From Rhizobium sp. Q54 (GTDB lineage: Bacteria > Pseudomonadota > Alphaproteobacteria > Micropepsales > Micropepsaceae): a stretch of DNA of 64,000 nucleotides. This document shows, piece after piece, positions 53,234 to 61,420 of this stretch (the stretch's first letter is position 1; each line of letters begins with the position of its first letter). Under the pieces are notes generated by a model. The model made no database searches. It worked only from the letters and a program-made list of their open reading frames with translations, and was not told where the DNA came from. The DNA lies in NCBI GenBank assembly GCA_945882615.1, contig CAMCWK010000009.1, positions 1-64,000 on the forward strand. The letters are read 5' to 3'. The translations under genes were made by a program, and so were the position numbers.

Positions 53234-53832
53234 AATCAGCCGCTTTCTGCTGTGGGCTGCTGCTGCTGACAAGCAGTGGCGCCCGCGCGCAGGAGGCCGC
53301 GCCTGGTCCAACGCCGTCCGACGAGTTCATCCGCCTGTTCTCATCCTATTGCCTGGACAGGTTTCCCGACGATGCGGCGGTGGCGACCGCGACCACCGAC
53401 AACAAGCTGACAAAGCTGTCGTCCGAGGAAGCCAGCCTGTTCGTGCGCAGCAAGGCGGGCGGCGAGGGCTGGCTGATCCAGGGCGTGGGTGGCCGCTATG
53501 TGCTGACCGCCGAGCGGCCGCCTTACCACGCCTGCACCATCCGCCATGCCGTGCTGACGCCGTTCTCGACGGAGGCCCTGAATGCGATGGCGGACAAGTT
53601 CGTCGCCGCCAAGGGCAACAGGCTGGTGGACGGCGCCTCGACCGAGCGGCCGATGGGCGATGGCATCGCCAGCGCCATGTCCTATCGCAACGAGGTGAAC
53701 GCCAAAGGTGTGCCCACCGGTGAAATCTTCATGTTCGCAGTGGTCGGCTATCCCGGCAGCGCCGGCGAAGGCCAGCCCAAGCAGTTCTGGGAAGTCCGCT
53801 TCTCGCGCGTGATCCTGCGCAACGCCGCCTGA
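53230..53832 (+). CDS. Exported protein of unknown function
   Basis: A 200-residue protein with a Sec signal (KSAAFCCGLLLLTSSGARAQ). The mature part has a mixed alpha/beta pattern with two Cys (YCLDRF, YHACTIRH) that may pair. I recognise no family with confidence. The GTG start overlaps the MFS stop, so it is translationally coupled to the transporter. It converges on the GlcG-like gene with 4 bases between. Confidence 0.7.
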   Translation: MKSAAFCCGLLLLTSSGARAQEAAPGPTPSDEFIRLFSSYCLDRFPDDAAVATATTDNKLTKLSSEEASLFVRSKAGGEGWLIQGVGGRYVLTAERPPYHACTIRHAVLTPFSTEALNAMADKFVAAKGNRLVDGASTERPMGDGIASAMSYRNEVNAKGVPTGEIFMFAVVGYPGSAGEGQPKQFWEVRFSRVILRNAA

Positions 53833-53836
53833 TGCA

Positions 53837-54268
53837 TTATTGGGGCGTAAGCCCGGCCGCCGAAATGCCGGCCAGAGCGGCGATCTCGTCATTGTCGGAT
53901 GTGTCGCCGGTCACGCCCACCGCACCGATCGGATAGCCGTCGGCGCCCTTGACGATCACCCCGCCTGCCACCGGCAGCAAGCCGCCCGGTGCGAGATGCG
54001 CCAGTGCGCCGACGAATGCGGGACGCTCCGCCGCCATCTCGCCCAGCTTGCGCGACGACACGCCGATGGACAGGGCGCCGGCCGCCTTGGCGCGGGCAAT
54101 ATCCAGCCGCAGGGAGCTGGTGCCGTCCTGGCGCTGGAAGGCGATGACGTGTCCGCCCGCATCGGTCACCACGCAGGACAGGGGCTTCATGCCCGCATCC
54201 TTGCCCTTGGCGAAGGTCGCCGTGATGATGGTGTTGGCCTTTTCCAGGCTGATGCGCGTGTCGGACAT
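53837..54268 (-). CDS. GlcG/HbpS-family protein
   Basis: A 143-residue protein matching the GlcG/HbpS fold: ISLEKANTIITATFAKGKDA, then VVTDAGGHVIAFQRQDGTSS, PVAGGVIVKGADGYPIGAVG, and GDTSDNDEIAALAGI at the end. Family members bind heme or corrinoids or act in glycolate and diol metabolism as accessory proteins. No signal peptide is seen. The ATG at 54268 gives the normal length. It is divergent from ndh. Confidence 0.88.
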   Translation of the reverse strand: MSDTRISLEKANTIITATFAKGKDAGMKPLSCVVTDAGGHVIAFQRQDGTSSLRLDIARAKAAGALSIGVSSRKLGEMAAERPAFVGALAHLAPGGLLPVAGGVIVKGADGYPIGAVGVTGDTSDNDEIAALAGISAAGLTPQ

Positions 54269-54331
54269 GGCGGATAGCTCGCTTGTGAGTTTCGTGCCGG
54301 ACAAACTGACGCAAAAACCTCTGTCTGGAAA

Positions 54332-54360
54332 GCCGTGCGGGTGCAGCGCACGGCGATAAT
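54332..54360 (+). promoter_or_regulatory. Inverted repeat beside a -10-like element upstream of ndh
   Basis: GCCGTGCG (54332-54339) pairs with CGCACGGC (54347-54354), and GATAAT (54355-54360) follows directly, 17 bases before the ndh ATG. A protein bound at the palindrome would cover the -10 region. Motif-based only. Confidence 0.4.
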
Positions 54361-54377
54361 ATGCTATTCGTGATCCC

Positions 54378-55709
54378 ATGAGCGAAACGACTTCCAAACC
54401 GCGCAAAACCCAAATCGTTGTCGTGGGCGGCGGGGCCGGCGGGCTGGAGCTGGCGACGAAGCTGGGCGGTCGGCTGGGGCGCGAGAAGTTCGACATCATC
54501 CTGGTCGAAAAAAACCGCACCCATATCTGGAAGCCCTTGCTGCACGAAGTGGCGGCCGGTTCGCTGGACGCCAATCTGGACGAGGTCGGCTATCGCAGTC
54601 ATGGCCATGCCTGGGGCTACCGCTTTTTCTATGGCGCGATGGAGGGCATCGACCGCGACACGCGCCATCTGCTGATCGCGCCGATCAAGGGTGAGGATGG
54701 CCGCGAGATCATGGGCAGCCATCGCATCCGCTACGACTATCTGGTGCTGGCGGTGGGATCGGTCAGCAACGATTTCGGCACCAAAGGCGTGGCCGAGCAT
54801 TGCATCTTCCTGGACAGCCGGCTGCAGGCCGACCGCTTCCGCTCCAAGCTGTTGGATCATTGCCTCCGGGTGTCGCGCACCCTGCAGGCAGATCCCTCCG
54901 CCGATGTCCATGTGCGGGTGGATATTGTCGGCGGCGGCGCCACCGGCGTCGAGCTGGCGGCTGAGCTGTACAACTCGGCCTCCGAACTACGCCATTACGG
55001 GCTGGAAGTGTTCGATGAGAGCCGGCTCAAGGTCACGCTGATCGAGGCGGGGCCGCGCATCCTGCCGGCATTGCCCGAAACACTGGCCGAGGCCGCGCAC
55101 AAGGAGCTGGAAGCGTTGGGGGTGCGGGTTCTGACCAACACGGCGGTGGTGGAAGCCACCGGCGAAGGCATGCTCACCAAGGGCGGCGAGTTCATCGCCG
55201 CCGACCTGCGGGTATGGGCGGCGGGCGTCAAGGGGCCCGACATTCTGAAAGAGGTTGCCGGGCTGGAAACCACCCGCGCCAACCAGCTGGTAGTGAAACC
55301 AACGCTGCAGACCACGCACGATGAGCGCATCTTTGCCATTGGCGACTGTGCTTATTTTGTGCCCGAGGGTGCCACCCGTCCGGTGCCGCCGCGCGCCCAG
55401 TCAGCGCACCAGATGGCATCAACCGCCTTCCACAATATCTGCGCGCTGATAAAAGGCAGGTCCCTGAAGCCCTTCGTCTACAAGGATCATGGCTCGCTGG
55501 TGTCGCTGAGCCATTTTTCCACGGTCGGTTCCTTGATGGGCAATCTGATCGGCGGACGCATGGCGATCGAGGGACGGCTGGCGCGTTTTGTCTATGTCTC
55601 GCTCTACCGCATGCATCTGATCGCCATTCACGGCTGGCTGAAAGGCCTGGCGTTGATCGCGGTGGGCCACGTCAACCACATCATCCGGCCGCGCCTGAAG
55701 CTGCATTGA
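54378..55709 (+). CDS. ndh: Type II NADH:quinone dehydrogenase (NDH-2)
   Basis: A 443-residue flavoprotein that passes electrons from NADH to quinone without pumping protons. The FAD motif is VVVGGGAGGLELATKLG (~residues 14-30), the NADH motif is DIVGGGATGVELAAEL, and the C-terminal flavin contact is AIGDCAYFVPEGATRPVPPR followed by AQSAHQMA. The C-terminus has amphipathic/hydrophobic stretches for membrane attachment. Length is typical. It converges on the M20 peptidase gene with no bases between the stops. Confidence 0.92.
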   Translation: MSETTSKPRKTQIVVVGGGAGGLELATKLGGRLGREKFDIILVEKNRTHIWKPLLHEVAAGSLDANLDEVGYRSHGHAWGYRFFYGAMEGIDRDTRHLLIAPIKGEDGREIMGSHRIRYDYLVLAVGSVSNDFGTKGVAEHCIFLDSRLQADRFRSKLLDHCLRVSRTLQADPSADVHVRVDIVGGGATGVELAAELYNSASELRHYGLEVFDESRLKVTLIEAGPRILPALPETLAEAAHKELEALGVRVLTNTAVVEATGEGMLTKGGEFIAADLRVWAAGVKGPDILKEVAGLETTRANQLVVKPTLQTTHDERIFAIGDCAYFVPEGATRPVPPRAQSAHQMASTAFHNICALIKGRSLKPFVYKDHGSLVSLSHFSTVGSLMGNLIGGRMAIEGRLARFVYVSLYRMHLIAIHGWLKGLALIAVGHVNHIIRPRLKLH

Positions 55710-57116
55710 TTATTTCACGTAATCTCGTACCACCTCGGTGATCAGGTCGCGGCCCTCATAGACCGCGCGTACGCGCACCCGTTCGTTCAGCCCATGCAGG
55801 CGGCTGCCATCGGGTTCGAAGAAGATGCCGGTGAATCCATAGGTGGGGATTCCCGCCGGGGTAAGATAGGAGGCGTCGGTGGCCCCGATTTCCAGCATCG
55901 GCACCACCGGTACGCCGGGCCAGTGCCGGGCCGCCGCCGCAATGATCGGCTTCATGACCGCGTCTGTCAGCGGCGGCGCCGCGCCGCCGGCATTGCGGCC
56001 CTTGGCTGTCGTGACCTTGATCTCAGGATCGTCCATCAGTTCCGAAAGCTGCGTGCCAACCTGCTCGGGTGTGCCGCCGGGGAAGATGCGGCAATTGACA
56101 TTGGCGCCGGCGCGCTGGGGCAGGGCGTTGTTGGCATGGCCCGCATCCAGAAGCGTCGTGACGCAGGTGGTGCGCAGCATGGCATTGAAGGCGGGGTCGG
56201 CAGCGATGATCGCGGCGGCCTGCATGTCCGTCCGATTTTTGGCGAAAGCGGTCATGGCCGCGCCCATCGCCCCGCCCAGTTCAGGACCCATCTTGGCGAA
56301 AAAGCCCAGGCTGGAATCGGTGGTCTGGACCGGAAAATCATGCGCCCCGATCTTCAGCAGCCCTGCCGCCAGCCGGTAGATCGCATTGTCCTTTACCGGC
56401 CGCATGGAATGGCCGCCTGGATTGGTCACTTCCAGCCGGTAGTTAACCGGCGTTTTCTCACCCGCATTGATGCCGACATAGATGCGCTTGCCGCTTTCGT
56501 CCATGCGGCCCCAGCCGCCTTCATTCAGGGCGAATTCGGCGTCGATCAGCGCACGGTGGTCGTTCATCAGGTGGCGGGCACCGTTGAAGGGCGCACCTTC
56601 CTCGCCGCAGGTCAGCGCCATCTTCAAGGTGCGGCGCGGCTTGAAACCTTCCTTCTTGAAGCGGGCCAGCATGTCGACCCAGATGGCGGCCTGGGCTTTG
56701 TCGTCGGCAGTGCCGCGGCCGTAGAAATAACCGTCCTCCTCGATGAAGCGGAAGGGATCGCGGCTCCAGTCCTCGCGCCTGGCTTCCACCACATCCAGAT
56801 GCGCCAGCACCAGCACTGCCTTGGCCTTGGGATCACTGCCCGGCAGCACCGCCACCAGGCTGCCTTCCTTCGGGTTGGCCGGGGTCACGATCAGATGCAG
56901 GTCGGACGCGGGATAGCCCGCGCTGCGCAGCCGCGCCGCCATCTTTTCCGCCGCCAAGGTGCAGCTTCCCGACGCCAGGGTGGTGTTGATTTCCACCAGT
57001 TCCTTGAAGATGTCGCGATACTGCGCCTGATCGGGACGCGGACTTTGCGCGACCGCTGGAAGGGCCAGCAGCGCGGCCATTGCCGCGCCGACAATCATGC
57101 GCATGGGAACCATCAT
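55710..57116 (-). CDS. Exported M20 family metallopeptidase, copy 2
   Basis: A 468-residue protein with a Sec signal (cleavage after PAVAQ). The M20 dizinc site is intact: LAHLDVVEARREDW (His and Asp), YGRGTADDKAQAA (bridging Asp), TCGEEG (catalytic Glu and Glu), Asp in IGATDASYLTPAG, and a late HGLNERV (His). The NPGGHSMRP dimerisation lid is present. It would cleave dipeptides or acylated amino acids in the periplasm. It overlaps the upstream paralog (ATGA) and arose by tandem duplication. Start at 57116 or one of the next Mets. Confidence 0.9.
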   Translation of the reverse strand: MMVPMRMIVGAAMAALLALPAVAQSPRPDQAQYRDIFKELVEINTTLASGSCTLAAEKMAARLRSAGYPASDLHLIVTPANPKEGSLVAVLPGSDPKAKAVLVLAHLDVVEARREDWSRDPFRFIEEDGYFYGRGTADDKAQAAIWVDMLARFKKEGFKPRRTLKMALTCGEEGAPFNGARHLMNDHRALIDAEFALNEGGWGRMDESGKRIYVGINAGEKTPVNYRLEVTNPGGHSMRPVKDNAIYRLAAGLLKIGAHDFPVQTTDSSLGFFAKMGPELGGAMGAAMTAFAKNRTDMQAAAIIAADPAFNAMLRTTCVTTLLDAGHANNALPQRAGANVNCRIFPGGTPEQVGTQLSELMDDPEIKVTTAKGRNAGGAAPPLTDAVMKPIIAAAARHWPGVPVVPMLEIGATDASYLTPAGIPTYGFTGIFFEPDGSRLHGLNERVRVRAVYEGRDLITEVVRDYVK

Positions 57117-58531
57117 TTCTGGTTGGCGTAGGCCCTGACCACTTCGGTGAGGAAATCGCGGCCCTCATAGAGCGAGCGCACCCGGATGCGCTCGTTCAGT
57201 CCATGCGCGCCGTTACCATCATGTTCGCCGAATATGCCAGTGATGCCATAGGTCGGGATCCCGACCGGATTGAGAAAGGTGGCGTCGGTGGCGCCCGCCA
57301 GCATCACGGGGGCGACCGGTACCCCCGGCCAGATTTTCGCGGCGGCGGCTTTGACCGGCCCCATCACCTCCGGCGTCAAGGGCGGCGGCTTGGCCACTTC
57401 GTTGCGCTTTTCCAGGGTCGTGACCTTGACCTGGGGATCGGCGACCAGCTGGGCCAGCTTCAACCGCACCTGCTCCACGCTGGTGCCAGGGAAGATGCGG
57501 CAGTTGATGTTGGCGCGCGCCCGCTGCGGCAGGGCGTTGTTGGCATGGCCGGCCTCCAGCAGGGTGGCGACGCAGGTGGTGCGCAGGATCGCGTTATGGC
57601 TGGGATCGGCGGCGAGGGTCGCGGCGGCCTGCGCATCGGTCGGATTTTTCGCGAACGTGGTCATCGCCGCGCCCATCTTGCCGCCCACCTGCGGGCCCAT
57701 GGCGGCAAAGAAGGCGCGCGTTGCCTCGTTCGTCGTCACCGGAAATTGATAGGCGCTGATCCGGGTCAGCCCTTGGGCAAGGCGATAGATCGCGTTGTTG
57801 GGCGTGGGACGAGAGGAATGGCCGCCGATATTGGTCACTTCCAGCCGGTAGTTCTGGAAGTGCTTCTCGCCCGCCTGGATGGTGAGAAGCAGCCGCTTGC
57901 CCGACGGATCCAGCCGCCCGCCGCCGCCTTCGTTGAGGGCGATGCCGGCATCGATCAACGGACGGCGGTTTTTCGCCAGCCAGCTCGCGCCGTTAAAGGC
58001 ATCGGAGGTTTCCTCGCCGCAGGTCATTGCGAGTTTCAGTGTGCGGCGGGGCTTGAAGCCTTCCTGCTTGAAGCGGATCAGCATGTCCACCCACACGGCA
58101 GCCTGGCCCTTCATGTCGGCGGTGCCGCGGCCGTAGAAAAAGCCGCCTTGCTCAATCAGCTTGAAGGGATCGCGGGTCCAATCCTCGCGCCGGGCTTCGA
58201 CCACATCCAGATGTGCCAGCAGCAGCACTGCCTTGGCCTGGGGATCGCTGCCGGGATAGATGGCGACCAGGCCGCCTTCCTTGGGATTTTCGGGGACGGC
58301 GAAGTAATGCAGGTCGCTGCCTGCAAAGCCCGCCGCCTTCAACCGCGCGCCCATCCTTTGTGCCGCCAGGGTGCAGCTTCCCGATGACAGGGTGGTGTTG
58401 GTCTCGACCAGCTCCTGGTAGATCTCGCGGAATTTTATCTGGTCGGGACGCGTCTGGGCTGCTGCCGGCAGGATCAGAACCGCGCCCAATGCTGTGCCAA
58501 GTGCCGCGCCGAGAAATGTCCGCATCGCCAA
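57113..58531 (-). CDS. Exported M20 family metallopeptidase, copy 1
   Basis: A 472-residue paralog of the downstream gene with the same layout: Sec signal (after PAAAQ), LAHLDVVEARREDW, YGRGTADMKGQAA, TCGEETSD, NIGGHSSRP, AGATDATFLNPVG and HGLNERIRVRSLYEGRDFL. The metal set is complete. Substrate preference may differ since the residue after the GEE pair and the lid differ between copies. It is the first gene of the pair, 29 bases upstream of the DUF486 stop. Confidence 0.9.
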   Translation of the reverse strand: MAMRTFLGAALGTALGAVLILPAAAQTRPDQIKFREIYQELVETNTTLSSGSCTLAAQRMGARLKAAGFAGSDLHYFAVPENPKEGGLVAIYPGSDPQAKAVLLLAHLDVVEARREDWTRDPFKLIEQGGFFYGRGTADMKGQAAVWVDMLIRFKQEGFKPRRTLKLAMTCGEETSDAFNGASWLAKNRRPLIDAGIALNEGGGGRLDPSGKRLLLTIQAGEKHFQNYRLEVTNIGGHSSRPTPNNAIYRLAQGLTRISAYQFPVTTNEATRAFFAAMGPQVGGKMGAAMTTFAKNPTDAQAAATLAADPSHNAILRTTCVATLLEAGHANNALPQRARANINCRIFPGTSVEQVRLKLAQLVADPQVKVTTLEKRNEVAKPPPLTPEVMGPVKAAAAKIWPGVPVAPVMLAGATDATFLNPVGIPTYGITGIFGEHDGNGAHGLNERIRVRSLYEGRDFLTEVVRAYANQK

Positions 58532-58560
58532 CCCCCGTTAAGCCCGTGGCAGCGTAACCC

Positions 58561-58905
58561 TCATGTCCATTTATGAAAGGAGAAAAAGGCGGCAGCGCAC
58601 AAGAAAAGGAAAGCCACCATGTGGTTCCAGCGCAGCGCTTCGCCCAGATAGAGAACGGAAAAGACGCCGAACACCAACAGGGTGATGATCTCCTGCATGG
58701 TCTTGAGCTGGGCCGCCGAATAGACCTGATGACCGATGCGGTTGGCCGGCACCGCCAGGCAGTATTCAAAAAAAGCGATGCCCCAGCTGATCAGCACCAC
58801 CTGCCACAGGATGGCGTTGGGAAAGCGCATGTGCCCGTACCAGGCAAAGGTCATGAAGATGTTGGAGACGAACAGAAGCGCGATGGGTGCGACGAGCGCG
58901 GTCAT
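58561..58905 (-). CDS. DUF486/DMT-like small membrane protein
   Basis: A 114-residue protein with four hydrophobic segments. SNIFMTFAWYGHMRF near the N-terminus, WGIAFFEYCLAVPANRIG in the middle and the late GEALRWNHMVAFLFL are marks of DUF486, a small relative of drug/metabolite transporters of unknown substrate. The ATG at 58905 gives the normal length; the longer frame shadows the TetR gene. It lies upstream of the M20 pair on the same strand. Confidence 0.85.
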   Translation of the reverse strand: MTALVAPIALLFVSNIFMTFAWYGHMRFPNAILWQVVLISWGIAFFEYCLAVPANRIGHQVYSAAQLKTMQEIITLLVFGVFSVLYLGEALRWNHMVAFLFLCAAAFFSFHKWT

Positions 58906-59019
58906 GGGGGGCCCTGGCGAGTGCGATTTGCGTACGGCCAAGAATAGGAGTCTTGCTGAATGCCGTCGCGCCGCCTGTTTGGCTAACCCGCTGATTTCCC
59001 GAGATATCTTCCCCCTTGA

Positions 59020-59041
59020 AATAACTGACCAGTTAGTTATT
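59020..59041. promoter_or_regulatory. Palindromic TetR operator
   Basis: AATAACT (59020-59026) and AGTTATT (59035-59041) are perfect 7-bp arms with 8 bases between; the centre (ACTGACCAGT) is itself nearly palindromic. The site ends 9 bases before the GTG of the TetR gene, so autoregulation and control of the whole efflux operon are likely. Confidence 0.65.
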
Positions 59042-59050
59042 AATTCCGCT

Positions 59051-59683
59051 GTGAGAACCCAACGCTGGAATCGCCGCAAGGACGAACGCGCCCCCGAGAT
59101 ATTGGAGGCGGCGCTGGCCTGTTTCGCGCAGAAGGGTTTTGCCGCCACCCGGATGGACGATATCGCGGCGCGCGCCGGCATCACCAAGGGCACCATCTAT
59201 CTCTATTTCGACAGCAAGGAGGCGGTGTTCAAGGCGCTGGCCCGCCAGTCCATCGGGGCGCGGATCGACGCGCTCGTCGAGCAGGTCAAGGCGTCCGAGG
59301 CGCCGTCCGCCGAACTGTTGCGCCTTATCCTGAGCACGATGGGACAATTCGCCTCCACCAGCGACCGTGTCGTGCTGCCGCGCGTGCTGCTGTCCGAGGC
59401 AGGCAATTTCCCCGAACTGGCGGAATTCTGGCGGCGCGAGATCATCGATCGCGGACTGGGTCTTTTTGAAACCGTGATCGCGCGCGGCGTGGCGCGCGGC
59501 GAATTGCGTGACGTGCCGCCGCATCATGCGGCGCGGCTGTGCGTGGCGCCGATCCTGATCATGATTTTCTGGCGCACCGTCTTCGGCAAGTTCGATGTCG
59601 TGCCCTACGACTATGACGGTCTGATCCAGACCCATGTCGATACACTGTTGCGGGGCCTGGCCGTGGATGGAGAAAAACAGTGA
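59051..59683 (+). CDS. TetR family repressor of the efflux operon
   Basis: A 210-residue regulator. The HTH lies in EILEAALACFAQKGFAATRM, DDIAARAGITKGTIYLYF and DSKEAVFKALAR (residues ~18-65), and the C-terminal domain with FASTSDRVVLPRVLLSEAGN is of the AcrR/TetR_C type. The start is taken as GTG 59051, directly after the palindromic operator; a longer frame would run through the operator. Its stop overlaps the HlyD start (GTGA). It probably represses itself and the three transport genes. Confidence 0.88.
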   Translation: MRTQRWNRRKDERAPEILEAALACFAQKGFAATRMDDIAARAGITKGTIYLYFDSKEAVFKALARQSIGARIDALVEQVKASEAPSAELLRLILSTMGQFASTSDRVVLPRVLLSEAGNFPELAEFWRREIIDRGLGLFETVIARGVARGELRDVPPHHAARLCVAPILIMIFWRTVFGKFDVVPYDYDGLIQTHVDTLLRGLAVDGEKQ

Positions 59684-60501
59684 CTTTGCGCATCGGACTT
59701 TGCTTTTTGCTGCTGTTGGGCGCCTGCGGCAAGCCGCCCGACGAAGGCTGGCTGGGTTATGGCGAAGGCGATAGCGCCATGATCTCCGCCCCGCAGCCGG
59801 GCTGGGTGACGGAGCTGAAGGTGGAGCGCGGGCAGGTGGTGCGCCGCGGTGATCTGCTGTTTGTGCTCGACAGCACCCAGCAGCAGGCCAGCCGCGACCA
59901 GGCGCAGGCCTCGCTGGCGCAGGCCCGCGCCTCCTTGCAGCAGGAACAGGCCAACCTTGTCTATGCGCGCACCGAACTGACCCGGCAGAATCGTCTCGCG
60001 GCGGCCGGCGCCGGCACCCCCACCCAGCGCGACCTGGCCCAGAACAACGCCCGCCAGTCGGCGGCGCGCATCGCCCAGCTTCAGGCGCAGATCAGTCAGA
60101 TGGAAGCGGGCCTTTCCGGCGCCACTTATGGTCTGTCGCAGCGCCAGATCGTGTCGCAAACCTCGGGTCCCGTGCAGGACATCTATTTCCGGCCCGGCGA
60201 ATATATTCCCGCCTCCACACCGGTGGTCGCGATCCTGCCGCCGGCCAATATCTATGTGCGCTTCTTCGTGCCGCAGTCCCAGATGGCGCAGCTGCGGCTG
60301 GGGCAGAAAGTCCAGATCGCCTGTGACGGCTGCAAACCCATGACCGCGACCGTCACGTTCATCGCTGCCCAAGTGGAATTCACCCCGCCGGTGATTTTCA
60401 GCACCGACAATCGTGAAAAGCTGGTGTTCAAGCTGGAAGCGCGCAGCCCGGACGGACTGAACATTCATCCCGGCCAGCCGGTGACGGTCCGCCCGCTGTG
60501 A
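59680..60501 (+). CDS. HlyD-family membrane fusion lipoprotein
   Basis: A 273-residue periplasmic adaptor with a lipobox (LLLLGACG, Cys ~residue 16). The split biotinyl-lipoyl half-motifs are SAPQPGWVTELKVERGQVVR and SQTSGPVQDIYFRPGEYIP; the hairpin between them is a coiled coil (~residues 65-145) rich in Gln and Ala. It would link the ABC permease to an outer-membrane channel. It resembles YbhG/HlyD proteins of ABC exporters. The GTG start overlaps the TetR stop. Confidence 0.9.
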   Translation: MTLRIGLCFLLLLGACGKPPDEGWLGYGEGDSAMISAPQPGWVTELKVERGQVVRRGDLLFVLDSTQQQASRDQAQASLAQARASLQQEQANLVYARTELTRQNRLAAAGAGTPTQRDLAQNNARQSAARIAQLQAQISQMEAGLSGATYGLSQRQIVSQTSGPVQDIYFRPGEYIPASTPVVAILPPANIYVRFFVPQSQMAQLRLGQKVQIACDGCKPMTATVTFIAAQVEFTPPVIFSTDNREKLVFKLEARSPDGLNIHPGQPVTVRPL

Positions 60502-60508
60502 GCAAGCT

Positions 60509-61420
60509 GTGACCAATCTGGCCATAGACGTCAAAGGCCTGACCAAGCGCTTCGGCAAGAAGGTGGCGGTGGATCATGTCGATATCGCCATACCCGAAGG
60601 CGAAGTGTGGGGCTTTCTGGGCCCCAACGGTTCGGGCAAGACCACCACCATCCGGATGCTGTGCGGGCTGCTGCGCGCCGATGAGGGGCAGGGCACCTGC
60701 CTGGGGCTGGACTTCCGCACCCAGTCCGAAGCGATCAAGCGGCAGGTCGGCTACATGACTCAGAAGTTCAGTTTCTGGGAAGACCTGTCCATCCGCGAAA
60801 ATCTGGAATTCGTGGCGCGGGTCTATGGCGTCGAAGCGCCAAAGCAAAAGGTGGAAGCCACGCTGGAACGGCTGGGACTGACCGCGCGCCAGGACCAGCT
60901 GGCGGGGCAATTGTCCGGCGGCTGGAAACAGCGCATGGCGCTTGCTGCCTGCATGCTGCACGACCCGCAGCTGCTGTTGCTGGACGAGCCGACGGCGGGC
61001 GTCGACCCCAAGGCGCGGCGCGATTTCTGGGAGGAAATTCATGCCCTCAGCGCCCAGGGCCTCACTGTTCTGGTCTCCACCCATTACATGGACGAGGCGG
61101 AACGCTGCGACCGCATCGTCTATATCCTGAACGGCAAGCTGGTCACGCGCGGTTCGGTCGCCGACGTGATCGCGGAATCCGGTCTTTCCACCTTCACCAT
61201 CGAAGGCCAGGCGGTTCGCCATCTGGTGCAGGAATTCGAGGGCAAGCCCGGCGTGGACTATGCCGGCTTCTTCGGCGCGGCCCTGCATGTCAGCGGGCGC
61301 GACCGCGCCGCGCTGGAGAGCACCATCGCGCCCTATCGCGCCCGCGCCGATCTGACCGTGGCCGAAGCCAAGCCCAGCCTGGAAGACGTCTTCATCCATC
61401 TGCAGGAAGACGCGCGATGA
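60509..61420 (+). CDS. ABC transporter ATP-binding protein
   Basis: A 303-residue ATPase. Walker A is GPNGSGKTTTIRM (~residues 38-50), Q-loop TQKFSFWEDLSI, signature LSGGWKQR (W in place of the usual Q), Walker B LLLLDEPTAGVDP and switch His in VSTHYMDEAE. A C-terminal extension (~residues 220-303) follows, typical of the YbhF/NatA-type exporters. The GTG at 60509 lies 7 bases after the HlyD stop. It pairs with the permease that overlaps its end by 4 bases. Confidence 0.93.
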   Translation: MTNLAIDVKGLTKRFGKKVAVDHVDIAIPEGEVWGFLGPNGSGKTTTIRMLCGLLRADEGQGTCLGLDFRTQSEAIKRQVGYMTQKFSFWEDLSIRENLEFVARVYGVEAPKQKVEATLERLGLTARQDQLAGQLSGGWKQRMALAACMLHDPQLLLLDEPTAGVDPKARRDFWEEIHALSAQGLTVLVSTHYMDEAERCDRIVYILNGKLVTRGSVADVIAESGLSTFTIEGQAVRHLVQEFEGKPGVDYAGFFGAALHVSGRDRAALESTIAPYRARADLTVAEAKPSLEDVFIHLQEDAR

